A stretch of DNA of 64,000 bases from Lactobacillus sp. ESL0680 (GCF_029392855.1 NZ_CP113945.1:1240001-1304000); one strand, 5' to 3'; positions 51,850 to 61,368 are shown, numbered from the stretch's first letter. Numbers and translations are program-made. The notes: a model not told the origin generated them from the sequence alone.

Positions 51850-53325
51850 TTAGTTTAGGACACTTTTAATAAAGCGCATAAAGGCTGCTTGTCCAACTTG
51901 AGTTTGCTTAAAGACACCAGCATCAGCAAGCACCCTAACAAAGACTTTGCCCAGCTCTGACTGTAAAATGGCATCAACATTAGCTGCTGTAATCTCATTT
52001 TGCGCCGCAATCTGCTTCGCCCAGGGCAAATGGATTGCAGCGATATTATTCTTATCACCTAGCAAAAATTTACGCACCTCTTGCAGTTCTGACTTAAGCC
52101 GCGGCGGCAAAATCGCTAACCCCATCACTTCAATAAGGCCAATATTTTCCTTCTTAATGTGCTGAACATCTTGATGAGGGTGAAAAACACCGTCAGGATA
52201 TTCACTTGAGGTTTGGTTATCACGTAATACTAAGTTGAGCTCCAACTGGTCACCATGCGTGCAGGCAATTGGCGTAATTGTATGATGTGGTGTTTCTCCT
52301 GTAAAGGCCCGCACGCCAACCTGCTCATCACTATACTGTCGCCATGCCTGCAAAATTTTATTGGCTAAGGCAACCAATTGCTTTTTGTTTTGGCTGCGTA
52401 AGCGAATTACTGACATTGGCCACTTTACAATCCCAGCCTCTACATCAGCAAAACCCTTAAAGTTAAGCTTGGTTGTTATTTTTGCCTTCATCATCGCAAA
52501 ATTATGACGTCCGCCTTGGTAATGCTCATGTGTAAGTATCGACCCACCAACAATTGGCAGATCAGCATTACTACCAGCAAAATATCCCGGAAATTGTTCA
52601 ATAATATTCAGCAGCCGAGTAAATGTTTTTTCCGAAATTTTCATTCCTTCATGCTTAGAAGAAAGAAAGATACAATGCTCATTAAAATACGCATAGGGTG
52701 AATACTGAAAGCCCCACTCCTCATCACCGATCTTAAAGCGGATAATTCGGTGGTTGCTGCGGGCTGGATAATTATCACGCCCTAGATAGCCCTCATTCTC
52801 CATACACAATTGGCACAAAGGATAACCAGTTGCTTTTACCTTCTTCGCCGCCGCAATTGCCCGCGGATCTTTTTCCGGTTTAGACAAATTAATCGTAATT
52901 TCTAAATCACCATAGTCACTAGGCGTAACAAAATAAATATTCTTGGCAATTGCCCGCGTTTTAATATAGTCACTAGTCTTACTTAATTGATAAAAATCAG
53001 CAATTGCCTGTTCTGGCTTTTCTTGATACGTCTGCCAAAACTGCCGATTAACAATACTAGGACGCGGCACTAATAAATTCATCAATTGCGCACCCAAAAT
53101 ATCTTGTTCATTGAAAGTAGAACCACAATGACCATTTTTAAGAGCAGCTGCAACCAATTCATCTTTTAAATCAATTAAAACTGTGCTTGTTGTGACCGCA
53201 GAACGTGCTTCATCTCCTACTAATGCCAATACTTGATTAGTTAAATAGATCCGATCCAATTCTGCATTATCACTTGCAGCAATTACTTGCGTAACAAATT
53301 GCTCAACCAAATTTGTTTGTGTCAT
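51850..53325 (-). CDS. galT: UDP-glucose-hexose-1-phosphate uridylyltransferase (class II GalT)
   Basis: The 491-residue protein is the long Firmicutes-type GalT, unlike the shorter enterobacterial class. [11 protein letters not shown] contains the catalytic His residues of the HxH-type site (here HEHYQGG then RHNF), and PHHTITPIA follows. It transfers UMP between UDP-glucose and galactose-1-phosphate in the Leloir pathway. It follows galK by 17 bases. galM and galE are not in this window. Confidence 0.95.
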   Translation of the reverse strand: MTQTNLVEQFVTQVIAASDNAELDRIYLTNQVLALVGDEARSAVTTSTVLIDLKDELVAAALKNGHCGSTFNEQDILGAQLMNLLVPRPSIVNRQFWQTYQEKPEQAIADFYQLSKTSDYIKTRAIAKNIYFVTPSDYGDLEITINLSKPEKDPRAIAAAKKVKATGYPLCQLCMENEGYLGRDNYPARSNHRIIRFKIGDEEWGFQYSPYAYFNEHCIFLSSKHEGMKISEKTFTRLLNIIEQFPGYFAGSNADLPIVGGSILTHEHYQGGRHNFAMMKAKITTKLNFKGFADVEAGIVKWPMSVIRLRSQNKKQLVALANKILQAWRQYSDEQVGVRAFTGETPHHTITPIACTHGDQLELNLVLRDNQTSSEYPDGVFHPHQDVQHIKKENIGLIEVMGLAILPPRLKSELQEVRKFLLGDKNNIAAIHLPWAKQIAAQNEITAANVDAILQSELGKVFVRVLADAGVFKQTQVGQAAFMRFIKSVLN

Positions 53326-53342
53326 TTTTACATCCCACTAAA

Positions 53343-54509
53343 TTATTCCAAAACCTTAGCGCCATCGGATGTTTCCGCAAGATAAAATGATGGTTCATAA
53401 CCGACTACTCGCTCATACACCGTACCAACATTTTGCTCAAAAGCTGCTACATCTTTCTTGTTAACAAGCGCGATTGCACAGCCGCCAAAACCGGCTCCCG
53501 TCATTCTTGCACCTAATACCCCTGGCTGCTGCCACGCGGCGTGAACTAGGGTATCTAGTTCCTTGCCCGTAACTTCATAATCATCCTGCAAAGACACATG
53601 TGAGGCATTAATTAACCGGCCAAACTGTGCCAGATCACCTTTTTGCAAGGCCTGTTCAGCACGCAATGTCCGCTCATTTTCCCAGATAGCGTGACGCGCC
53701 CTCTTAAGAAGGATTTCTGAAGATAAGAGTGAACTATACTGGTCCAAAGTTTCACTATCTAATTCACCCAAAGAGTTAATCTGCAATTCTTTTTGTAAAT
53801 CGCCTAGTGCCTGCTCACATTCACTTCGGCGCTCATTATATTTGGAATCGGCTAGTTCACGACGCTTATTAGTATTCATAATGACAATTACATTATCTTG
53901 CAGATTAAGCGGCACCATCTTGTATGCCAGAGTATTAGTATCAAGCAAAATTGCCTGATCTTTCTTACTCATTGCAACTGCAAATTGGTCCATAATTCCG
54001 GAATTTACGCCAATAAAGTCATTTTCAGTAGCTACCCCCATCTTAACAAGATCAAGCGCACTAACATTAAGGTTAAACTGATCGTTCAGTATCACACCAA
54101 TTAACATTTCCAGAGCAGCTGATGAAGATAGTCCCGCACCGTCAGGAATATTGCCATCAACATAAATATTTAAGCCATGAGAAATTTGAGCACCTTTAGA
54201 GAGTAAAAAGTTCAGCATCCCTTTAGCATAATTAGTCCATGAATCTGATTTAACAAAGTGTAAGTCAGCAAGTCCAACTTCAATTATCCCTAATTCCCCA
54301 AAACTACTGGAGTAAAAACGGAACTTTTGGTCATTACGGCTACTGACAGCACCATAAATTCCCAAAGTAATTGCACAGGGAAACACGTGGCCGCCATTAT
54401 AGTCGGTGTGCTCGCCAATTAAATTAATTCTCCCCGGCGAAAAATAATAGCCGCTAGGGTCTTCATGATATATTTCAGTAAACTTCGCTTTTAATTCTTC
54501 TTTGTCCAT
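53343..54509 (-). CDS. galK: Galactokinase
   Basis: The product has 388 residues from the ATG at 54509 ([10 protein letters not shown]). An ATG seven codons upstream has no ribosome binding site and contains the AGGTGG of the true start. GHMP-kinase motifs are [16 protein letters not shown] (galactose site), [11 protein letters not shown] (phosphate loop) and [13 protein letters not shown]. It phosphorylates galactose at C1. A promoter and a cre-like site lie just upstream. Confidence 0.96.
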   Translation of the reverse strand: MDKEELKAKFTEIYHEDPSGYYFSPGRINLIGEHTDYNGGHVFPCAITLGIYGAVSSRNDQKFRFYSSSFGELGIIEVGLADLHFVKSDSWTNYAKGMLNFLLSKGAQISHGLNIYVDGNIPDGAGLSSSAALEMLIGVILNDQFNLNVSALDLVKMGVATENDFIGVNSGIMDQFAVAMSKKDQAILLDTNTLAYKMVPLNLQDNVIVIMNTNKRRELADSKYNERRSECEQALGDLQKELQINSLGELDSETLDQYSSLLSSEILLKRARHAIWENERTLRAEQALQKGDLAQFGRLINASHVSLQDDYEVTGKELDTLVHAAWQQPGVLGARMTGAGFGGCAIALVNKKDVAAFEQNVGTVYERVVGYEPSFYLAETSDGAKVLE

Positions 54510-54531
54510 TTTGTTTCTATCCACCTTCATA

Positions 54532-54545
54532 AAAAAGCGCTATCA
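54532..54545 (-). promoter_or_regulatory. cre-like catabolite control site at galK
   Basis: TGATAGCGCTTTTT on the minus strand matches the CcpA cre consensus at most positions. It lies just downstream of the galK -10, where CcpA would block transcription when preferred sugars are present. Confidence 0.5.
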
Positions 54546-54561
54546 AAAATATTTCTATCTA

Positions 54562-54589
54562 ATTGTACTATTTTTTATGATTCCGGCAA
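54562..54589 (-). promoter_or_regulatory. Promoter of galK-galT
   Basis: TTGCCG (54584-54589), 16 bases and TACAAT (54562-54567) on the minus strand. Confidence 0.6.
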
Positions 54590-54627
54590 ATTCAAATTAA
54601 CAAAATTTAACAGCAGCTAACTAGCCT

Positions 54628-55458
54628 TTATTCAATCGTGATATCACCAGTTGAGGAATCAACTTTGAGTATTGCCTTGCTGTGAGCAACTTTCTTATTA
54701 AGATGATCGTCTACATCATCGCCAAAGTAGTCAATATTACCAGTATCAACTGACAGATGATACGTTATCTTTTTACTAGCTTCATCCAAAGTAAAATCAC
54801 CTGTATCTAATGAAAATGAATTATTCCCTAATAACTGCGAGCTAGAAATATGCACGTCGCCAGTATCGACATCGCTAGTAACATTGGCAACCTGACTAGC
54901 AGTAATCTCAATATCGCCAGTGTCAGTCGACAAGTTATTACTTACTGACTTGACATTTTTAAGGTCAATATCGCCGGTATCAGAATCAATCGCTAATTTT
55001 TGCAATTGTAAATTATCTAACTTAAAATCACTTGTTTCTGTCTCGGCATTAATCTTAGTTAATGAATTCTTGTGTGGAACCGTAATTTCTACCCGACATT
55101 TAGTAGTTAGATGTTTGCCATTAATTGAGATACTGCCAATGCCAAAGAAATGGTTGTGCGACCGTTCACGCTGGCTAACCAATAATTCATCATCCTTGAC
55201 CTTCGCATTAATCCGGTTTTTCTGATTATCAATAATCTTCACTTGATATTTAGCACCTTGACGAACACTAACATCAGCTAGATCAACATCTACTTTAATT
55301 TTAGTAAATTTCTGGGGATAAATTATTCTGGTTTTTGTCGGCTGATTATTTGCGGCACTTGAAGTACTTGCTTGATGCCTAACATAAATACCGGCACCTA
55401 GCAAGACCACGATTAAGCAGACTACTAACGTAATTATCACTTTTTTATTTTTCTTCAT
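54628..55458 (-). CDS. DUF4097-type surface protein with DTGD repeats
   Basis: From the ATG at 55458 (MKKNKKV) the protein has 276 residues. A single membrane helix (VIITLVVCLIVVLLGAGIYV) anchors it with the C-terminus outside. The exported part is a beta-helix-like series of about seven repeats carrying DTGDI, DTGDV, DTGDF, DTGNI or STGDI every 18-25 residues, typical of DUF4097/LiaG-type proteins. Its role is unknown, and relatives are linked to envelope-stress systems. It is transcribed towards galK but stops 118 bases before it. Confidence 0.82.
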   Translation of the reverse strand: MKKNKKVIITLVVCLIVVLLGAGIYVRHQASTSSAANNQPTKTRIIYPQKFTKIKVDVDLADVSVRQGAKYQVKIIDNQKNRINAKVKDDELLVSQRERSHNHFFGIGSISINGKHLTTKCRVEITVPHKNSLTKINAETETSDFKLDNLQLQKLAIDSDTGDIDLKNVKSVSNNLSTDTGDIEITASQVANVTSDVDTGDVHISSSQLLGNNSFSLDTGDFTLDEASKKITYHLSVDTGNIDYFGDDVDDHLNKKVAHSKAILKVDSSTGDITIE

Positions 55459-55557
55459 TTTCAACTTTCTCTTTCTAATAGACTACTAGTATTATAATAC
55501 ACTATAATCATTGCATTTTTAATATTTTTTAGTCAACCAGCTAGTTGTTTTTTCATA

Positions 55558-55589
55558 GAAAAAGACGTCACAACTTAAGTGTAACGTCT
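55558..55589 (-). terminator. Terminator after the P-loop kinase gene
   Basis: AGACGTTACA, a six-base loop, TGTGACGTCT and a T-run on the minus strand. Confidence 0.78.
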
Positions 55590-55596
55590 AATAGTT

Positions 55597-56532
55597 TTAC
55601 CAAATATGCAACAAGCGATCAGCTTGTAATTTATTTAAATTAAATTGGTGGACGTGCTGTGGCCTACTTTGCGGGACTTCTTGAATAAAGTCAGCTAAAT
55701 TAACCAATCCTGTTGAATACGTCCAGACACCCTTAACTTTTTTGATTGGATCCAATAATTCATTTCTGACTGGATACGCTGAAATCAAAAAGTGCTTGTG
55801 ATGAAATTTGAACACAAAATACGGCAGCCGAAATTTCTTAATGATTTCATCTTTTGTCTTACCAATTGTAATCACATTGCGATAAGTGCCGTACTTTTCT
55901 GTAAAACGGTCATTAAAAGAAAAGTAAAAATTAGAAATATGCACGTGCGGAAAATCTGCCTCCGCTACTTTATCTGGAATTGCAATTACGTGTGCAAAAT
56001 GGTCTAAATTACTCTCTTTTTGTGACAAGGCTTTGCCCATCTGGTTAGGATTGATTACGTGCGCCCATTCTGGCACCTGCCAATTATCCTTATAGGTCAA
56101 ATACATTTCCCGGACCACATCAGGTCTGACCCAATCATACTGCCGACGTACTTCATTGCGGTTAAGCAAGTTACGTAAGCTTTTGTGGTACATTAAATCC
56201 ACGACGAATAATTCATACCGGTAACGCTCAACCCATGGCTTATAATGTTCTATGCTATCAGAAACAATATGGGTACTATCAACAATTACCGTTTCGCCGC
56301 GCTTCATCTTTTCTTCTACGAGGTAATCAACTAACCGCTCTGTCTGCTTATTTGCATATCGCGGAATTACTTGATGTAAGCAATCGGTATCTTCTTCATA
56401 AAAATAGGTCAAATTCGCCAATAATAATCTAATTTGATCGCGACTAATCGCATATGGTTGTAAGTGATGGCGAGCAATGAATGAAGATTTACCGGAGCCG
56501 GGTGCGCCTCGTAATAAAAATATTTTACGCAT
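55597..56532 (-). CDS. P-loop kinase with unassigned C-terminal domain
   Basis: The 311-residue protein starts MRKIFLLRGAPGSGKSSFIA, a kinase-type Walker A (residues 9-17). VIVDSTHIVSDSIEHYKPW fits the substrate and Walker B region of polynucleotide-kinase or zeta-toxin-like AAA_33 kinases, and LRNLLNRNEVRRQYDWV may be the lid. Residues 190-311 form a second domain (FYFSFNDRFTEKYGTYRNVI onwards) that I do not recognise. The gene is monocistronic. Possible roles include RNA-end repair or phosphorylation of a small metabolite. Confidence 0.75.
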   Translation of the reverse strand: MRKIFLLRGAPGSGKSSFIARHHLQPYAISRDQIRLLLANLTYFYEEDTDCLHQVIPRYANKQTERLVDYLVEEKMKRGETVIVDSTHIVSDSIEHYKPWVERYRYELFVVDLMYHKSLRNLLNRNEVRRQYDWVRPDVVREMYLTYKDNWQVPEWAHVINPNQMGKALSQKESNLDHFAHVIAIPDKVAEADFPHVHISNFYFSFNDRFTEKYGTYRNVITIGKTKDEIIKKFRLPYFVFKFHHKHFLISAYPVRNELLDPIKKVKGVWTYSTGLVNLADFIQEVPQSRPQHVHQFNLNKLQADRLLHIW

Positions 56533-56637
56533 GCCTTTTACTCCAAACTAAGAATGTAAAAAATTATATAGTATCGTAATAAATTTTAACATACATCTGC
56601 CTAATTCCTTAGTCAGAACCAAAAGCAATCTTAAAAT

Positions 56638-57312
56638 TTAAGATAAAATTTTTTTATCGACAATTTGTAAATGAGTATCTAGTGTATAACTAATTGGTTC
56701 AGCATTGGCTACTTCCAAATGGACAATATCCTGATCGTTAATCCCTTCCATTTTTTTAATTAATGCCCGCAAACTGGAGCCATGGGCAACAATCAATTGG
56801 TCTTCGCCCTTACGTAATCTGCTTGCTACCTCATTATAATAGTATGGCAATAGTCGCTGCTGCGTCTGATACAAACTTTCAGCAAGCGGCAACCGCTGCA
56901 CATCGCAGTTAGCATAACGTCGGTCCGTAATTTGCTTACCAGCAGGTGGAATGGAATAAAACCCGCGCCGCCAGTTTAAAATCTGCTGTCGGCCATAAAT
57001 TTGGCGGGAAAGGTCCTTATTAGTGCCACGCAACTTACCATAATGCCGCTCATTTAGCCGCCAAGTTTTAGTAATTGGTAAATACAAAAAATGACAAACA
57101 TCCGCCACAATATCGGCAGTAACAATTGCCCGCGACAAAATTGAAGTGTGGATATGCGTTGGTGCAAAATCGGGAATTTGCCTAATTAATTCACCAGCAT
57201 ATCGTGCTTGTGCCCTACCTTTAGAAGTTAAGGGCACGTCATTCCAGCCGGTATAGACATTAGCCGAATTAGCTGTACTTTCACCATGTCTTACTAAAAC
57301 TAGCTTAACCAT
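56638..57312 (-). CDS. gpmA: 2,3-BPG-dependent phosphoglycerate mutase-like protein
   Basis: The 224-residue protein has RHGES (catalytic His near residue 9), YTGWNDVPLTSKG, NERHYGKLRG and VAHGSSLRALIKKMEG, all diagnostic of dPGM. It is slightly shorter than typical GpmA, and the residues after the first RRG (DVQRLPLAESLYQTQQR) are less conserved, so it may be a secondary copy. It follows a small membrane protein gene by one base. Confidence 0.82.
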   Translation of the reverse strand: MVKLVLVRHGESTANSANVYTGWNDVPLTSKGRAQARYAGELIRQIPDFAPTHIHTSILSRAIVTADIVADVCHFLYLPITKTWRLNERHYGKLRGTNKDLSRQIYGRQQILNWRRGFYSIPPAGKQITDRRYANCDVQRLPLAESLYQTQQRLLPYYYNEVASRLRKGEDQLIVAHGSSLRALIKKMEGINDQDIVHLEVANAEPISYTLDTHLQIVDKKILS

Positions 57313-57313
57313 T

Positions 57314-57490
57314 TTACTTAACCCAATGCATAATCAACAGCACAATTCCGCCAATTGTAAATATAATTCCTAAAATCATAAAGCCGATTGTCCCCCGCCG
57401 GCGATTTTGCTGGCGACGATTATAGGCATATGCCATGTCATAAAGTCCAACAATTAAAACAATAATGGCTGTAAACAAACTAACTTTCAT
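57314..57490 (-). CDS. Small two-helix membrane protein
   Basis: The 58-residue product has hydrophobic segments at residues 4-20 and 35-54 separated by a strongly basic loop (YNRRQQNRRRGT). The ATG is preceded by AGGGGA, seven bases away. It lies between the CDF exporter and the phosphoglycerate mutase with gaps of 11 and one bases, so all three are probably co-transcribed. It is short enough to be missed by routine annotation. No family is recognised. Confidence 0.7.
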   Translation of the reverse strand: MKVSLFTAIIVLIVGLYDMAYAYNRRQQNRRRGTIGFMILGIIFTIGGIVLLIMHWVK

Positions 57491-57501
57491 TTATATTTCC
57501 C

Positions 57502-58392
57502 CTAATTCTCGTAATCATGACCTGGAACAATCATATCATCATTTTTGCCGCGTTCGCACTCCACTTGAAAATTAATATGGTTAATCCCCAACTGCCGCAG
57601 TTTTTGACTAATCTGCTGCGTTAATTTTTCAAATTCCCCCGCAGTCAATTTCGCATCCACATTTACGTGAGCATCAAGCATAATATAATCGTCGCTATAG
57701 CGCCATAAATGCACATGATGAATATTTTTAATCTCTGGAAAAGATAACACAATTTTATTCATTTGTTCAAGGTCAATATCAGGATTAGATTCCATTAAAA
57801 TATTAGCAGCCTTTTTAGTAATTTGATATGCTTCACGCAGAACAAACAATGATACCAGCAGTGTCATTACGGGGTCAAGCCACGTAATCTGCCAAAAGTA
57901 AATGAACACCGCGCCAATCACAACCGCAACACTGGACAAGGCATCACTCAGCATATGAACAAAAGTAGAGCGCACATTTAAATTTCCTTGAGCATCACGA
58001 TGCATCGCCAGCATAGAAATAAAGTTAGCCACTAGCCCAATTACCGCTACGACCAGCATAATGCCGCCCTTGATTTTGCTGGGCTGCCAAAAACGCTCGA
58101 TTGCTTCAATAAATAGAGCAAGGCTAATCAGAATTAAAATAATGCCGTTAGTAAAGGCCGCTAAAGTTTCCGCACGTTCGTAACCAAACGTTTTATATTG
58201 GTTGCGGCTGCGACTACTAATTAAGTGCGCAACAAATGAAATGATAATCGCACCGACATCACTTAAATTATGTACGGCATCTGATAATAAAGCTAGTGAC
58301 CCAGACGCGAAGCCGCCAACAAACTCTGCAATCGTAATGACAATATTCAGCAGCGTTACGTAAGCATAACGCTTAGTTGTGTGATCTTTCAT
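57502..58392 (-). CDS. Cation diffusion facilitator (CzcD-like) metal exporter
   Basis: The 296-residue protein has six predicted helices. The zinc-site motifs are LLSDAVHNLSDV (helix 2) and STFVHMLSDALSS (helix 5), giving the HxxxD and DxxxD ligands. A cytoplasmic C-terminal domain follows. It exports Zn2+, Co2+ or related ions in exchange for protons. No metal-responsive regulator is adjacent. Confidence 0.92.
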   Translation of the reverse strand: MKDHTTKRYAYVTLLNIVITIAEFVGGFASGSLALLSDAVHNLSDVGAIIISFVAHLISSRSRNQYKTFGYERAETLAAFTNGIILILISLALFIEAIERFWQPSKIKGGIMLVVAVIGLVANFISMLAMHRDAQGNLNVRSTFVHMLSDALSSVAVVIGAVFIYFWQITWLDPVMTLLVSLFVLREAYQITKKAANILMESNPDIDLEQMNKIVLSFPEIKNIHHVHLWRYSDDYIMLDAHVNVDAKLTAGEFEKLTQQISQKLRQLGINHINFQVECERGKNDDMIVPGHDYEN

Positions 58393-58424
58393 TTTTGCAT
58401 TCCTTTCCTTGCATTTAGTGTAAC

Positions 58425-58452
58425 AAAAAAGTCTTACTGCTCCCAGTAAGAC
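58425..58452 (-). terminator. Terminator after the 226-residue histidine phosphatase
   Basis: AGTCTTACTG, a six-base loop, CAGTAAGACT and a T-run on the minus strand. Confidence 0.82.
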
Positions 58453-59132
58453 TAGATATTTTCTGCATTAATATTATAATCAATAATTTCAAATTTACCG
58501 TTATCTTGGAGAACGCCACGGCTGACACTGCCGTTATCGGGAAAAGTAATATCATGTAAGCCATCACTTTGATTCCAATACTTGATTCCCAAGGTTTTAA
58601 TAAAATCACCGTGTGACACCAGTAAAACACGCTTCTCATCTTTAGTTAAATCGTTTAGCACGTTAACTGCCCGCACCATTCGGGCGTCAAGTTCTTCCTT
58701 ATTTTCAGCTAAATGTCGCGGATCAGCCTTTTTAGTTGCCTCACGAAATTCATAAATTCCCACTTGATTGATAATTTTACTGACGTCATCCTCGGGGCCA
58801 ATGCCAGCGGCTAGAGCTACTTGTTTCCAAGTATTATGAACATCATCGCCTTCAAACGACCCAAAAAAGACTTCACGAAATTCGGGCAGCTTTTTAATTT
58901 TACCAATTTCTGACACTTGATTGGCATCCTTCATTAAGTGCACCGTGTCAATTGCCCGCTTCAAATCGGAAGAATACATATTGTCAAAATGAACTTGACT
59001 TAAAGCATGTGCCGTCCGCTTTAAATCATTAATCCCCTTAACCGTCAAGGGAGAATCACACCAGCCCTGAACCTTGTCAAGCTGGTTAAACATTGTTTCA
59101 CCGTGACGTACCAAATAAACTTCTGTAGTCAA
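58452..59132 (-). CDS. Histidine phosphatase family protein
   Basis: I start at a TTG (59132) preceded by AAAGGAG seven bases upstream. An ATG at 59150 overlaps that site. The product has 226 residues with LVRHGETMFNQLDKVQGW (catalytic His), SSDLKRAIDTV, FREVFFGSFEG (proton donor Glu) and VSHGDFIK. It matches small phosphoglycerate-mutase-fold phosphatases with broad substrates rather than GpmA. It is related to the protein at 61369 (shared FNQL-QGW-DSPLT). Confidence 0.85.
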   Translation of the reverse strand: MTTEVYLVRHGETMFNQLDKVQGWCDSPLTVKGINDLKRTAHALSQVHFDNMYSSDLKRAIDTVHLMKDANQVSEIGKIKKLPEFREVFFGSFEGDDVHNTWKQVALAAGIGPEDDVSKIINQVGIYEFREATKKADPRHLAENKEELDARMVRAVNVLNDLTKDEKRVLLVSHGDFIKTLGIKYWNQSDGLHDITFPDNGSVSRGVLQDNGKFEIIDYNINAENI

Positions 59133-59167
59133 TTTGCATTCTCCTTTCATAATAGATTTGTATTAAA

Positions 59168-59929
59168 CTATAACATATATGCTTTATAAAAGAAATATGC
59201 CGCCTGAATAAAGGCTAGGGCCGCAATAAATAAGCGAATAACTTTTGCTGGAACTTTTCGTAAAATTCCCATTCCTAAATAACCACCAATAAACATCCCA
59301 ACGGCAAGTGGAATTGCCTGCTGCCAATAAATGTGTGAGGTAAAGATAAATACGATTAGTGCCACTAAATTTGCCAGACCGCAAATAACGTTTTTGATGG
59401 CGTTAACGACAATAAACTTTTCATCAGTAATATAGGTTAACAATACTAGCACGATAACACCACCCGCGGCGCCAAAGTAACCAGTATAAACGCCCATCAC
59501 GAGTAATGCCGCAATATAGAAAATTTCCTGCCAAAGCGGTCTTTTATGTGGTTCTAAATTATGATGCTTACCGGAGGCTAATACCATAATTCCCGACCCC
59601 GCAATAAAAAACGGCACCAGCTTTTCAAAAACACTTGACGGAAACGATAATAATAAAAAGCAGCCTGCAAGTGACCCAATAACGGTAAAGAAGCCATAAA
59701 AGCCAACTTGCTTCCAGTGTCCCTTAAGCTCTTTAGTTGATGAAATAGTTGAACCAACACTGGTCCAAATCAAGGCAGCATCGTTAGTGACATTCGCATA
59801 AACAGGTGGAATGCCAACAGCCAGCAAAACCGGATAAGACGCCAGTGATGCCATTGATGCTACTGACGATAATAGTCCTCCTGCAATTCCGCCCAACAAA
59901 AGAAAAATTAATGTAAAAATTGACGGCAT
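59168..59929 (-). CDS. TauE/SafE family sulfite or anion permease
   Basis: The 253-residue protein has seven or eight hydrophobic helices with GGIAGGLLSSVASMASLASYP at the start and a repeated pattern in the second half (GYFGAAGGVIVLVLLTYI). The family exports sulfite, sulfonates or related anions. The substrate here is not known. AAAGGAG precedes the ATG. It diverges from the HAD-like gene. Confidence 0.87.
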   Translation of the reverse strand: MPSIFTLIFLLLGGIAGGLLSSVASMASLASYPVLLAVGIPPVYANVTNDAALIWTSVGSTISSTKELKGHWKQVGFYGFFTVIGSLAGCFLLLSFPSSVFEKLVPFFIAGSGIMVLASGKHHNLEPHKRPLWQEIFYIAALLVMGVYTGYFGAAGGVIVLVLLTYITDEKFIVVNAIKNVICGLANLVALIVFIFTSHIYWQQAIPLAVGMFIGGYLGMGILRKVPAKVIRLFIAALAFIQAAYFFYKAYML

Positions 59930-60001
59930 AATTTAACTCCTTTTTGGCAATAATATCTATTATAATGCAAGTAGAACACAAATAAAGAAGGTAAACTAAC
60001 A

Positions 60002-60661
60002 GTGACAAAGTTTGAAACATTGATAATTATTCCAGAAGGTAGTCTATTAAATCAAAAAGCAGCCGAAAGAAACGCTCTGCGGCAGACTTTACGTGAGCTT
60101 GGACGTGACTTTGGCCCAGCTGAGCGTATTAAATATACTAGTTTGCAGGAACAAGTAAAATTCCTGAGCCAAGATGAACGGCTGCAGCTGCTTAACCAAA
60201 CTTTCTTTAGTGACAACTTACAAGCAGCACAACAGATTTTTGAACAAAAGATGGCTGGACAACATCAATTAACGCAGGATGCCATTTCCTTTTTAGATGA
60301 AGCAACAGCTAAAGTTAACTTAGTTATGCTGGCAAAAGAACCGCAAAAGATATTAGAACCGCGGCTTGCAGAAAGTGAACTGCTAAATTACTTTTCAGCT
60401 GTCTACTTCCCAGAAAGTTTAACTGCCCAATTGCCCAATAAAAATGTATTTGTGCCAATTTTTCAAGAGCATGACAATTTCAATCCGGCCACTAGTCTTG
60501 TAATTGGTACCAATCTGACTGAAGAAATCCAAGGCGCTGTAAATGCCAACCTGCAATCATTGTGGCTGGCACCGAAAAAGAGCAAAATTCCGATTACGCC
60601 TCATCCCACACTGCACCTCAATAAGTTAAGTGATTTATTATTTTACCTTGAACTCAGCTAG
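60002..60661 (+). CDS. HAD-fold pseudoenzyme (YjjG-like)
   Basis: The 219-residue product starts with GTG. The fold follows the YjjG/YfnB HAD family (strand 1, helical cap, C-terminal LVIGTNLTEEIQGAVNANLQSLW). However, the nucleophile motif DxDGTLxD reads IIPEGSLLN, with both Asp residues lost, and motif IV GDSLTSDI reads GTNLTEEI. The motif III Lys region reads QLPNK. A normal phosphatase reaction is therefore not expected. The gene lies 36 bases before the DJ-1/PfpI gene and shares its terminator. Confidence 0.75.
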   Translation: MTKFETLIIIPEGSLLNQKAAERNALRQTLRELGRDFGPAERIKYTSLQEQVKFLSQDERLQLLNQTFFSDNLQAAQQIFEQKMAGQHQLTQDAISFLDEATAKVNLVMLAKEPQKILEPRLAESELLNYFSAVYFPESLTAQLPNKNVFVPIFQEHDNFNPATSLVIGTNLTEEIQGAVNANLQSLWLAPKKSKIPITPHPTLHLNKLSDLLFYLELS

Positions 60662-60697
60662 TTTATAATAAGAGTAACAGATTGCGAGGTATAAAAT

Positions 60698-61282
60698 ATG
60701 ACTAAAGTTGCGGTAGTCTTCGCTGATGGTTGCGAAGAAGTTGAGGGCTTAAGCATCATCGATGTTCTGCGTCGTTTAGGTGTGCAAGCCGATATGGTGG
60801 GCTTAACTAGTAAAGATGTCATCGGCGATCATCACATTAAGTTAACTTGTGATAAAATTGTTGACGACAGCTTACTAGATTATGACCTAGTAGCCTTTCC
60901 CGGCGGTAAAACTGGTGCCGAAAATTTGCGGGACAATGAACGTCTTCAATCATTAATGGTGCAGCGCCATCAAAATCAGCAGTGGGATGCGGCCATGTGC
61001 GCAGCACCGATTGCCTTGGCACGCTATGGCGTTTTGAACGATGCCGACTACACCTGTTATCCCGGGTTTGATACTCAAACAAAGCATGATGCACCAAGCG
61101 GTAACTTCCAAGAAAAGATTACGGTAACCGATTCGGATCATAAAGTAATCACTAGTCGCGGACCGGCAACAGCTTGGGCTTTTGCCTATGCGATTGCAGA
61201 GGCACTGGGAATTGATACCACAGATTTAAAGCAAGGGATGCTTTACGAGTATCTCGGCAGCAACATTCAAGACAGTTTATAA
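60698..61282 (+). CDS. DJ-1/PfpI family protein
   Basis: The 194-residue protein has the Glu of DGCEEVEG near residue 12 and the reactive Cys in AAMCAAPIALAR, the usual nucleophile elbow. It resembles YajL/ThiJ-type DJ-1 proteins linked to oxidative and carbonyl stress. GCGAGG precedes the ATG. It is probably co-transcribed with the HAD-fold gene upstream. Confidence 0.9.
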   Translation: MTKVAVVFADGCEEVEGLSIIDVLRRLGVQADMVGLTSKDVIGDHHIKLTCDKIVDDSLLDYDLVAFPGGKTGAENLRDNERLQSLMVQRHQNQQWDAAMCAAPIALARYGVLNDADYTCYPGFDTQTKHDAPSGNFQEKITVTDSDHKVITSRGPATAWAFAYAIAEALGIDTTDLKQGMLYEYLGSNIQDSL

Positions 61283-61286
61283 ACAA

Positions 61287-61320
61287 TATAAAAGCCGCTA
61301 CTAATCAGTAGTGGCTTTTA
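61287..61320. terminator. Terminator after the DJ-1/PfpI gene
   Basis: AAAAGCCGCTACT, a five-base loop and AGTAGTGGCTTTT, usable on either strand. Confidence 0.82.
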
Positions 61321-61368
61321 TTGTCTAAGTTAACGCCAATCTAATTAGATTGTAACGCGCTCCTGGCA

